Notes under the pieces: generated by a model
What the model saw: only the letters and a program-made list of their open reading frames with translations
Database searches by the model: none
Told to the model about the DNA's origin: nothing
Origin: Lewinellaceae bacterium
GTDB taxonomy: Bacteria > Bacteroidota > Bacteroidia > Chitinophagales > Saprospiraceae
Length of the DNA: 64,000 nucleotides
Assembly (NCBI GenBank): GCA_020636095.1
Contig: JACJYN010000005.1
Coordinates: 620,001-684,000, forward strand
Reading direction: 5' to 3'
Translations under genes and position numbers: made by a program
Shown here: piece by piece, positions 1-7,019 of the stretch
How the letters are laid out: each line of letters starts with the position of its first letter
Position numbering within the stretch: the stretch's first letter is position 1

Positions 1-1809
1 GCGGGTATGGACATCCACCGTATCCTCAATATAGGTGACCTCGTAGGGAGGCATGATGAGGGGGGAATTTTTAAACAACAGAATATTGCGCGCCAGTTCT
101 TCCCTGCTCGCGCCTTCGATGAGCCCGTCCATGACGAAGGGGTTGTTGGAAATAATGCGTTTGTTCAACCCCGAAGCCAGGATGCCGACGATCATAATGC
201 CGAAACCGATATGGGAAAATGCGGAGCCCGCCATTTTCAGGTTGCCGCGCACGAAGGTAGCCAGATAGTCCAGGTTGGTGACGATAGTGAAAATACCAAA
301 GAACAGGAGCAACAGGAATTGCCAGGCCTTGGCCTCGATCCATAGGGTGCACAGGTAGGTGATCACCGCAGTAAGGGCCAGTGCGATACCGGTATGCAGG
401 CCAAATTTAGAGGCATATTTTTTGAAATTGACTTCGCGAAAACGCAGGTATTGGGCGATGCCGGATAGGGCGCCGATGAAAACGGCGATCCAAAGCTGAT
501 ATTTATTGAAATGCGGCTCCGGGTCGGTAATGACGCGCCCTTCGAATGCAGGGTTGAAAAACTGCATGATCTTGTTGTAAACCGGCAGCGAAGTAGAAGC
601 CGTAATGATCAGGGCGGAGAACAGGAGCACCAGCGTTCCGATGAACATCCAGAATTCCTTGGAAGAGGTTGCCTCTTCTTTTTTCGGGCTGGGGATTTCT
701 TTGACGCGCAGGCCGAACACGACTGCCGAAAACAGCAGGAAAAACACGAGAAACCCCACCAGCTGTACTTCCAGCCCCATCTCGGTGAAGGCGTGAACAG
801 AGGTGTCGCCCAGCACCCCACTACGGGTCAGGAAGGTGGAATAAACAATGAAAATAAAAGTCAACAGGTAGAAAATGTAAGTGCTGCGGACGGAGTGGCC
901 CGTACTGTTGGCGATGAGGTTGGTGTGAATGCCGGCGATCAGGATCAGCCAGGGCACCAACGACATGTTTTCCACCGGGTCCCATGCCCAGTAGCCGCCG
1001 AAGCTCAGCGCCTCGTAGGCCCAGGCGCCTCCCATCAGTATGCCGGTGCCCAGGATTGCCCCGCTGAACAAAGCCCAGCGCAGCGCAGGCTTAAGCCAGG
1101 CTTTGTGCTCCCGGGTCCACAGGGCAGCAATGGCAAAGCAAAAGGGGATGGAGGTGGAAGCAAAGCCCAGAAAAAGGGTGGGCGGGTGGATCGTCATCCA
1201 GTAGTTTTGCAGCAAAGGGTTCAAGCCCGAGCCGGTGAGCTGGGCTGCGTAGTCTGCCTTAGCGAAGATAGGGGCGTCCATCACTTCGCGCAGCAGCATC
1301 AGTGGATTGCTGCCAAAGCGGGAGGGTTCGTCCCCGAAGCCTACATAGATGCCCAGCAGCATGGAACCAATGAACAGCTGTATGAGCGACAGCACCGAAA
1401 GGGTAGGGGCTTCCCACTGCTTGCCGGTGGCCATCAGCACTAACCCGAGTACGATGTGCCAGAACATCCACAACAGGAAACTCCCTTCCTGGCCCTCCCA
1501 GAAAGCGGAGAAGATATATTTGAAAGGCAGGTCCTCGGAAACGTGCGCCTGAACGTACTGGTACTCGTAGTATTGGTTCACCATCAGGTAAAAAATAGTG
1601 CCAATGATGGTGAAAACACTGATGCCATGCACGATAAACCCCCAGCGGCCCATGCCCCGCCAGGTTTCGTACTCCTCTTTGTCCCGGCGCTGAGTAGCAA
1701 AAAAATAGGAAATTCCCGCGAAAAGGCTGGCGACGAAGCTCGCCACAATGGCAGCCTGGCCGATCTGCCCCGGCAAAAGGTGTTCTCCGACGTATTGGAT
1801 GTCCTGCAT
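1..1809 (-). CDS. ccmF: Cytochrome c biogenesis protein CcmF/CcsA-type, 3' end outside window
   Basis: Integral membrane haem-handling protein that works with CcmE to deliver haem to apocytochrome c at the periplasmic face. The 603 codons visible begin at ATG 1809 (MQDIQYVGEHLL) and stay open to base 1, so the C-terminus is missing. Translated stretches show many hydrophobic segments, the early motif FWEGQEGSFLLW and the tryptophan-rich haem-binding signature GGYWAWDPVENMSLVPW, both diagnostic of the CcmF/CcsA family. ccmE lies 58 bp upstream on the same strand, as expected for a ccm operon. Family assignment is firm; whether a database names it CcmF or CcsA is a matter of convention in Bacteroidota. 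Confidence 0.93.
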   Translation of the reverse strand, partial: MQDIQYVGEHLLPGQIGQAAIVASFVASLFAGISYFFATQRRDKEEYETWRGMGRWGFIVHGISVFTIIGTIFYLMVNQYYEYQYVQAHVSEDLPFKYIFSAFWEGQEGSFLLWMFWHIVLGLVLMATGKQWEAPTLSVLSLIQLFIGSMLLGIYVGFGDEPSRFGSNPLMLLREVMDAPIFAKADYAAQLTGSGLNPLLQNYWMTIHPPTLFLGFASTSIPFCFAIAALWTREHKAWLKPALRWALFSGAILGTGILMGGAWAYEALSFGGYWAWDPVENMSLVPWLILIAGIHTNLIANSTGHSVRSTYIFYLLTFIFIVYSTFLTRSGVLGDTSVHAFTEMGLEVQLVGFLVFFLLFSAVVFGLRVKEIPSPKKEEATSSKEFWMFIGTLVLLFSALIITASTSLPVYNKIMQFFNPAFEGRVITDPEPHFNKYQLWIAVFIGALSGIAQYLRFREVNFKKYASKFGLHTGIALALTAVITYLCTLWIEAKAWQFLLLLFFGIFTIVTNLDYLATFVRGNLKMAGSAFSHIGFGIMIVGILASGLNKRIISNNPFVMDGLIEGASREELARNILLFKNSPLIMPPYEVTYIEDTVDVHTR

Positions 1810-1867
1810 AGTTTATTTTGGTGTCCCTGACAAGTTAGAGCGCTGATGAGCCAGTTGGGATGGTAAA

Positions 1868-2263
1868 TTATTTACCTTCATTTTTGATATAAACCTCTTC
1901 GTCTTTGTATTTGGAAGGACACTTCATAAGCATGTCGGTAGCTATAAATTCGTCGCCTTTCATCTGGCCGGTCAGTACGATCTGTTCGGAGAGCTCGAAA
2001 TCCTGTGGCTTTTCCGAGAGTAGCACTACCTTGCGTTCTTCGCCTTCCGTATCTTTAATGAAAAAACTGAAGTAGTTGGGGTCCTCGGCTGGGTCGTAGT
2101 ACATTTCCTTATCCTTGGACAGTTGCCCTGCGATCTTGACGCGGTCGCCCGTTCGGCTCGCCTGCCCGAAGGTGGCGTAAGTGCTCATGTCATCAGCGGC
2201 GGTGGTCAGCAGTACAATTGCCGCGACGACCATCAGGATGGCAACGATATATATTTTTCTCAT
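1868..2263 (-). CDS. ccmE: Cytochrome c maturation protein CcmE, Cys-type haem chaperone
   Basis: Periplasmic, membrane-anchored haem chaperone that binds haem covalently and passes it to the CcmF ligation complex. The 131-aa protein has one N-terminal membrane anchor (IYIVAILMVVAAIVLL), then an OB-fold domain. The haem-attachment motif near residue 115 reads MKCPSKYKDEE, that is CxxxY in place of the proteobacterial HxxxY, so the haem would bind a cysteine. A Cys-type CcmE is known from archaea and some deltaproteobacteria. It lies directly upstream of ccmF on the same strand and both probably share a transcript. Confidence 0.93.
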   Translation of the reverse strand: MRKIYIVAILMVVAAIVLLTTAADDMSTYATFGQASRTGDRVKIAGQLSKDKEMYYDPAEDPNYFSFFIKDTEGEERKVVLLSEKPQDFELSEQIVLTGQMKGDEFIATDMLMKCPSKYKDEEVYIKNEGK

Positions 2264-2427
2264 GGTTACCGGTTTTTTCTCCCCGGCTTCTGGAGCCGGG
2301 TTTGGTTTGTTTGTTATAGTTTAGCTGTAATAAGATACAAATTTACGGAATGTTTGTTCCCAATGCTTATTTCTTCACAGTCAAAAAGTTGTCATTATTC
2401 CGGGAACGGAGCAATGGTGGGTAACAA

Positions 2428-2628
2428 CTAGTGCGCCGGGAACGAAATTCTTAATCAATTCTTTGGGCTCTTTTACGGCCATGCTGCGTTGCTCCTTCCT
2501 TCCGTAGCTTAGGCTATGGTCGGTCGTCGCGTCTTGCCTGTCTCCGCCGGCCATAGCCTTTGGCGACGAGCCAGTACCGCAAAACAGCCTCAAATTATTG
2601 ACCAACAACTTCGTACCCGGCGCACTAG
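2428..2628. repeat. Long hairpin element with terminal inverted repeats
   Basis: The 201-bp gap segment starts CTAGTGCGCCGGGAACGAA and ends with the near-complement TTCGTACCCGGCGCACTAG; pairing continues inwards with interruptions, and a second inner pair is AGGCTATGGTCGG with CCGGCCATAGCCT. The whole element can fold into one long imperfect stem. It has no convincing coding potential; short ORFs over it look like chance. It resembles a MITE-like or REP-like mobile hairpin. No target-site duplication was confirmed. Confidence 0.7.
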
Positions 2629-2671
2629 GCATAAAACGCAAGCAGAAAGGGGAGCTGGTAGATTTTCCAGA

Positions 2672-2730
2672 TTTTCCGATTTTCCGATTTTCCAGATTTT
2701 CAAAATCTGGAAAATCGGAAAATCGGAAAA
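2672..2730. repeat. Perfect 29-bp inverted repeat made of GATTTTCC units
   Basis: Arms 2672-2700 and 2702-2730 are complementary over 29 bases around a single central C. Each arm is itself built from tandem copies of a GATTTTCCG-like word. It sits just upstream of the ftsE promoter box. It could be a cruciform-forming repeat or a terminator-like structure; no function is evident. Confidence 0.8.
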
Positions 2731-2762
2731 GAAAATCTGAAAATCGATACAAAAATAATCCC

Positions 2763-2770
2763 TAACTTTG
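2763..2770 (+). promoter_or_regulatory. Bacteroidota -7 box (TAACTTTG) for ftsE
   Basis: TAACTTTG matches the Bacteroidota sigma-A -7 consensus TAnnTTTG and lies 24 bp before the ATG at 2795. No clear -33 TTTG was seen at the usual distance. Confidence 0.55.
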
Positions 2771-2794
2771 CCGCCCTGGAAACCCCTCGATTTT

Positions 2795-3484
2795 ATGAAC
2801 GAAAACCTGATCGTCCGCCTTATCAACGCCAACATCTACCAGCGGGAGCATTTGATCCTCAGCGGGGTCAATTTGCAGATTTACAAGGGAGAGTTCATCT
2901 ACCTGATCGGCAAGACCGGCAGTGGCAAATCCAGCCTGCTCAAGACGCTGTACGGCGCCCTGCCCCTCACCGAAGGGAAAGGTGAAGTGGCCGGCTTCGG
3001 GCTGCAGTATCTCGACCGCAAGTCCATCCCCCTCCTTCGCCGTAAACTCGGTATTGTCTTCCAGGATTTCAATCTGCTCAGTGACCGCAGCGTGGAAGAC
3101 AACCTCCGGTTTGTGCTGGATGCCACCAACTGGAAAGACGAATCAAAGAAACGCGAGCGCATGGCCCAGGTGATGGAACTGGTGGGCCTCAAAGGGCAGG
3201 ACAAAAAAATGCCTCATCAGCTCTCTGGTGGCGAGCAACAACGGGTGGTCATCGCCCGCGCCCTGCTCAACCGCCCCCAACTCATCATCGCCGACGAACC
3301 CACCGGCAACCTCGACCCCGAAACTTCCGACGACATCCTGCTGCTGCTCCGCCAATTGGCTCACACCAATAACACAGCTGTCCTCTTCGCCACTCACGAC
3401 TACCGGATACTGGAAAACTTCCCCGCCCGCATCATCCGTTGTATGAACGGCAAGGTGATGGATGAGGAGGGGTTCGCTGTTTAG
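2795..3484 (+). CDS. ftsE: Cell-division ABC transporter ATP-binding protein FtsE
   Basis: ATPase partner of FtsX, which couples ATP hydrolysis at the inner membrane to activation of peptidoglycan hydrolases during division. The 229-aa protein has Walker A GKTGSGKS, ABC signature LSGGEQQR, Walker B LIIADEPTGNLDPE and the switch histidine in FATHD. The start chosen is ATG 2795 (MNENLIVRL); an upstream TTG at 2768 would add nine residues and overlaps the promoter box. ftsX is not adjacent, as is usual in Bacteroidota. A LolD-type role cannot be excluded from sequence alone, but the short single-domain form and lone position favour FtsE. Confidence 0.85.
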   Translation: MNENLIVRLINANIYQREHLILSGVNLQIYKGEFIYLIGKTGSGKSSLLKTLYGALPLTEGKGEVAGFGLQYLDRKSIPLLRRKLGIVFQDFNLLSDRSVEDNLRFVLDATNWKDESKKRERMAQVMELVGLKGQDKKMPHQLSGGEQQRVVIARALLNRPQLIIADEPTGNLDPETSDDILLLLRQLAHTNNTAVLFATHDYRILENFPARIIRCMNGKVMDEEGFAV

Positions 3485-3647
3485 CGACGAGCAATCAATA
3501 ACTGTCGGTTTTTAAGGAGTGCTTTTTCCTTTAGCCGGCGTTAAAGAACCGCCTCCCTTAGCGCTGCTAAGGTCGGGAACCTTCGCCTTGGCTAAAGAAA
3601 AAATCACTTGCCTATCTAAACACGACACTTATTAATCGCTCGTCGCT
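3483..3647. repeat. Second long hairpin element overlapping the ftsE stop
   Basis: The ends AGCGACGAGCAATCAATAA and TTATTAATCGCTCGTCGCT are near-perfect inverted repeats, and inner stretches (CTTTTTCCTTTAGCC against GGCTAAAGAAAAAATC) pair too, so the 165 bp can fold into one long stem. The left end overlaps the ftsE stop codon. The word CGACGAGCAAT recurs in the hairpin near 9430, so the two may be related. It has no coding potential. Confidence 0.7.
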
Positions 3648-3703
3648 TAGAGCTTTTTTTCCTAATAATCCACTATCTTCACGTTGAACCAATCATACAC
3701 CCA

Positions 3704-5908
3704 ATGACACACCCGATTGCATTCCTACGGGCGGCTACCCGTCTGATGTTGGGCCCACTTGATAGCCTGAAAGTGGCGGAACGCCCGGCGCTATTCCGGC
3801 TTCCGGCTTCCTGCTTCCGGCTTTTGTCCAACGTTAGAACGGTAGCCCTACGGGCCACTTTCGGCCTGGCTTTCAGCCTTTTCCTTTCTGCCTACTCCCT
3901 CCACGCCCAAAACGCCGCCCTGGAACCCCTCGACGTCTTCAAGCTAAGCTACGTCTCCGAGCCGGCTATTTCACCGGACGGGCAGCGGGTGGCTTTCGTC
4001 AAAAATAGCTTTGACATTATGGCTGACAAACGGGACCCCAACCTGTGGATTGTCAACTTCGACGGCTCTGGCCTCCGGGCCCTGGCCGCAGGGCCGGCGA
4101 GCAGCCGCAACCCGGTATGGTCACCCGACGGGCAGCGGCTGGCCTGGATTTCCAGCCAGGAGGGAAGACACCACCTCATGATGCGGTGGATGGACAGCGG
4201 CGAGCAGTCTGCCATCGGTGAATTCCAGCACAGCCCCGGCAACCTGAGCTGGTCGCCGGATGGGGAATGGCTGGCCTTTACCCAGTTTGTTGCGGAGATG
4301 CCCGCCAAGCTGTTCAGCCCGGTAGAAAAACCGGAAGGCGCCAAATGGGCGGCGGAGCCTACTTACACCCAGGAGCTCGTCTACCGCGCCGACGGGCAGG
4401 GCGAACTAGAGCCCGGCCACTCCCACATTTTTGTGATGCCCTCCAATGGGGGCGGCGCCGTTCAACTGACCAGCGGCCCGTTCAACCACGGCGGCTCCCT
4501 TTCCTGGTCGAAAGACAGCCGGCGCCTCTATTTCTCCGCCAACCGCCGGCCGGAAAAGGAACAAATGGACAATCCTCAGAACTCTGAAATTTATAGCCTC
4601 TCCATAGCGGACAGCCAGATCGAACAACTAACGGATCACGACGGGGCCGATACGCAGCCTGTTGTTTCGCCCGACGGTAAGAGCCTGGCCTGGCTCGGCT
4701 TCGATGACCAGAAGAAGGGCTACAACCAGATGGAAGTTTACCTGGCGCCCATCGATGGCCTGAAAAATAAAAAAATCCTTACCCTCTCCCTGGACCGGAC
4801 GATTGGCCAGTTGCAATGGAGCCCGGAAGGCGACTACCTCTGGTTTAGCTACATCGATCAGGGGGAAGCCAAAGTAGGCCGCGTTTCTCTTGATGGCAAG
4901 GTAGAAGAGATCGCTCAAGACCTGGCGGGCAACCCCACCGGCCGCCCCTATGCCGGCGGTGAATTTGCCGTAGGGCCACGAGGGCGTTTTGCTACTACCC
5001 AAGGGGACGCTTCCCGTCCGCCGGAACTGGCGGTTGGAACAGCTGGCCCGCAAAAGCCCGTTCAGGTGACCCACTTCAACAAGGCCCTATTCCTGCAAAA
5101 AGAACCCGGCAAGGTGGAACCCTTCTGGACAAAATCTTCCCACGATGGCCGCGATATCCAGGGCTGGATTATCTACCCTCCGGGCTTCGACCCGGCCAAA
5201 AAATACCCGCTGATGCTGGAAATCCACGGCGGGCCCTATTCCGCTTACGGCGATTGCTTCTCGATGGAGGCCCAATTGTACGCGTCCCGCGGTTACGTGG
5301 TGGTGTACACCAACCCCCGGGGCAGCACCAGCTACGGCGAGGAATTCGCCGACCTGATCCACCACAACTATCCCGGCAATGACTACGACGACCTCATGTC
5401 CTGTGTGGATGCTGTGATTGAAAAGGGCTTCATCGAGGAGGAGCAACTATACGTCACCGGCGGCAGCGGCGGCGGCGTGCTCAGCGCCTGGATCGTCGGC
5501 AAGACAGACCGCTTCCGGGCGGCGGTGGTCGCCAAGCCGGTCATCAACTGGTTTAGCCATGCCCTGACTGCCGACGGCCCCGCTTATTTCACCCGCAACT
5601 GGTTTCCGGCAATGCCGTGGGAGGATCCGGAACACTACTATCGGCACTCGCCTATTTCTTTGGTGGGCAATGTGAAAACCCCCACCATGCTGCTGGTCGG
5701 CGATGAGGATTACCGCACCCCTTTATCCGAGTCCGAACAGTTCTACCGCGCCCTGAAACTGCGAGGCGTGGAGACGGCCCTGGTGCGGTTCCCGAACGCT
5801 TCCCATGGCATCGCCGGGCGGCCCAGCCAGATGCTGGCCAAGGTGCAGGCAGTGATGGGTTGGATGGAGAAGTATGGAGGGCCGGGGGAGGGCGGTGTTA
5901 GGCCGTAA
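3704..5908 (+). CDS. Secreted S9-family peptidase (prolyl oligopeptidase / acylaminoacyl-peptidase type)
   Basis: Serine peptidase predicted to cleave peptides in the periplasm or at the surface. An N-terminal beta-propeller of PD40/WD40-like blades spans about residues 75-400, with recurring xxSPDGxxLAW motifs. The C-terminal alpha/beta-hydrolase domain shows the nucleophile motif GGSGGGVLSAW, the acid in LLVGDEDYRTPL and the histidine in PNASHGI. A signal peptide (FGLAFSLFLSAYSLHAQ) sits unusually deep, near residue 55, because the preceding stretch includes an inverted-repeat insert. A TATCTTCA box at 3674 supports the start at ATG 3704, although a downstream start is possible. The fold assignment is firm; the substrate is unknown. 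Confidence 0.9.
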   Translation: MTHPIAFLRAATRLMLGPLDSLKVAERPALFRLPASCFRLLSNVRTVALRATFGLAFSLFLSAYSLHAQNAALEPLDVFKLSYVSEPAISPDGQRVAFVKNSFDIMADKRDPNLWIVNFDGSGLRALAAGPASSRNPVWSPDGQRLAWISSQEGRHHLMMRWMDSGEQSAIGEFQHSPGNLSWSPDGEWLAFTQFVAEMPAKLFSPVEKPEGAKWAAEPTYTQELVYRADGQGELEPGHSHIFVMPSNGGGAVQLTSGPFNHGGSLSWSKDSRRLYFSANRRPEKEQMDNPQNSEIYSLSIADSQIEQLTDHDGADTQPVVSPDGKSLAWLGFDDQKKGYNQMEVYLAPIDGLKNKKILTLSLDRTIGQLQWSPEGDYLWFSYIDQGEAKVGRVSLDGKVEEIAQDLAGNPTGRPYAGGEFAVGPRGRFATTQGDASRPPELAVGTAGPQKPVQVTHFNKALFLQKEPGKVEPFWTKSSHDGRDIQGWIIYPPGFDPAKKYPLMLEIHGGPYSAYGDCFSMEAQLYASRGYVVVYTNPRGSTSYGEEFADLIHHNYPGNDYDDLMSCVDAVIEKGFIEEEQLYVTGGSGGGVLSAWIVGKTDRFRAAVVAKPVINWFSHALTADGPAYFTRNWFPAMPWEDPEHYYRHSPISLVGNVKTPTMLLVGDEDYRTPLSESEQFYRALKLRGVETALVRFPNASHGIAGRPSQMLAKVQAVMGWMEKYGGPGEGGVRP
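3724..3853. repeat. Imperfect palindromic element inside the peptidase reading frame
   Basis: CCTACGGGCGGCTACCCGTC at 3724 is the imperfect complement of CGGTAGCCCTACGG ending at 3853, with ATGTTGG pairing to CCAACG inside. Between them are three TTCCGGC words. The element is translated as roughly residues 8-50 of the peptidase, ahead of the signal peptide, so it looks like an in-frame repeat insertion. Confidence 0.55.
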
Positions 5909-6076
5909 ATCCCGAATCAGCGCCCCCCATGGCGTCGTCATTAGAGATAGGATATAGTCTTGCATAAAGCTGGGTTTAAATTTAAAATACGGTTTAAAAT
6001 TGTTTTTTAATTCTTTTTTACTTAATTTTATGGAAGAATACGATAAGTAAGATGTGTTCCCACATTTTATCCGGCA

Positions 6077-6502
6077 ATGAACCTACAATTGAATAGTATT
6101 AAGGGATTGGGAACTCATGAAAATTTTGACGTGTTAACCCATATTACGATGAGTAAGAAAGAGCACCGGGGGAGGATACAGGCGCAAGGCGAAGGCCTAG
6201 AAGCCAGTGAAAGCTGGGCACAGGATGAGCCGCTGACTGCGAAAAAGGGGTTGGGGTTGCTTCGCCGTTTAAAGAAAAAGATATCTGAAGCAGACGCAGC
6301 AAAACGAGAAAAGCAGTTCCATAAAGCGGAAGGCTATATTAATCGAGCCAGTCAGGTTGGAGGATTGGATCCTCACAAAAAAACTTTCAAAAAGAAAGAT
6401 AGCGATGCCCGTGTTGAGATTGAAATACTTAGCGGGAAAGCTTTCGTTTCTTTTCTGGTTATACTAATTTTACTTTTTTGGATTTTTAAGCTGAAAGGAT
6501 GA
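6077..6502 (+). CDS. Unknown small protein with C-terminal membrane segment
   Basis: I do not assign a function. The 141-aa product is highly charged: GRIQAQGEGLEASESWAQ is followed by a basic, helix-rich region (LLRRLKKKISEADAAKREKQ), a lysine-rich stretch, and a single C-terminal membrane helix (FVSFLVILILLFWIF), so it is probably tail-anchored with the bulk in the cytoplasm. An internal ATG at 6149 (MSKKEHRG) is an alternative start and would begin right at the conserved-looking part. Its stop overlaps the next gene's start, so the two are translationally coupled. A toxin/partner pair is possible but there is no motif evidence. Confidence 0.6.
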   Translation: MNLQLNSIKGLGTHENFDVLTHITMSKKEHRGRIQAQGEGLEASESWAQDEPLTAKKGLGLLRRLKKKISEADAAKREKQFHKAEGYINRASQVGGLDPHKKTFKKKDSDARVEIEILSGKAFVSFLVILILLFWIFKLKG

Positions 6503-6891
6503 TACCTCAAATGTTATATTCTGATTTTCTGGAAAACTATACTACTTATCAGGAGGTAGAGCGTTTCTGGCAAAATCTTTTTAACCGGATTGTGGAACAA
6601 AACGGATGGTACTGGCAATCGTGGATGAAGCCTGCCTTTTCCAACGGCACTCCCTTCTTTGATGGCAATCCCATCTTTAATGCTTACGTCCCCGAGATTG
6701 GACGTGGGGTCCGGATTCTGCAGGTTGAGCCGGAAGAGTCGGATGAATTCAGTTATTATTTTGATGCCGTCGAAATGCCGGATGGTAGCACCTTTCCGGA
6801 GTTGGTTATCAGCCTCGTCCTTACAGAGGAAACAAAAGCGCAGGCCGAAGAGGCCATCAGGAATTGGTTAATAGAAGGCGAGGTGATATGA
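6499..6891 (+). CDS. Unknown acidic 130-aa protein coupled to the preceding gene
   Basis: Soluble, acidic protein (MIPQMLYSDFLENYTTYQEV...) with no signal peptide or membrane helix and many aromatic residues in NGWYWQSWMKPAF. Its start overlaps the previous stop by four bases. I do not recognise the family. The size, acidity and coupling are what one would see for an immunity or chaperone-like partner of the upstream membrane protein, but this is inference only. Confidence 0.6.
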   Translation: MIPQMLYSDFLENYTTYQEVERFWQNLFNRIVEQNGWYWQSWMKPAFSNGTPFFDGNPIFNAYVPEIGRGVRILQVEPEESDEFSYYFDAVEMPDGSTFPELVISLVLTEETKAQAEEAIRNWLIEGEVI

Positions 6892-7019
6892 TTTTCTATT
6901 ACAGATGTTTGGAGGTATTCCCAGCTAGTTAAAATTTGCGATTTTTGATGTAAGTTGGCGCAGGTCCGCATTGCACTTTCCTTGTCAAACATCAAACATC
7001 ATAATTCGATTATCAAACA

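Noticed and set aside
511..1830. Plus-strand ORFs over the ccmF region
   Set aside because: They are antisense to a clear multi-pass ccmF frame and show no domain or composition typical of proteins.
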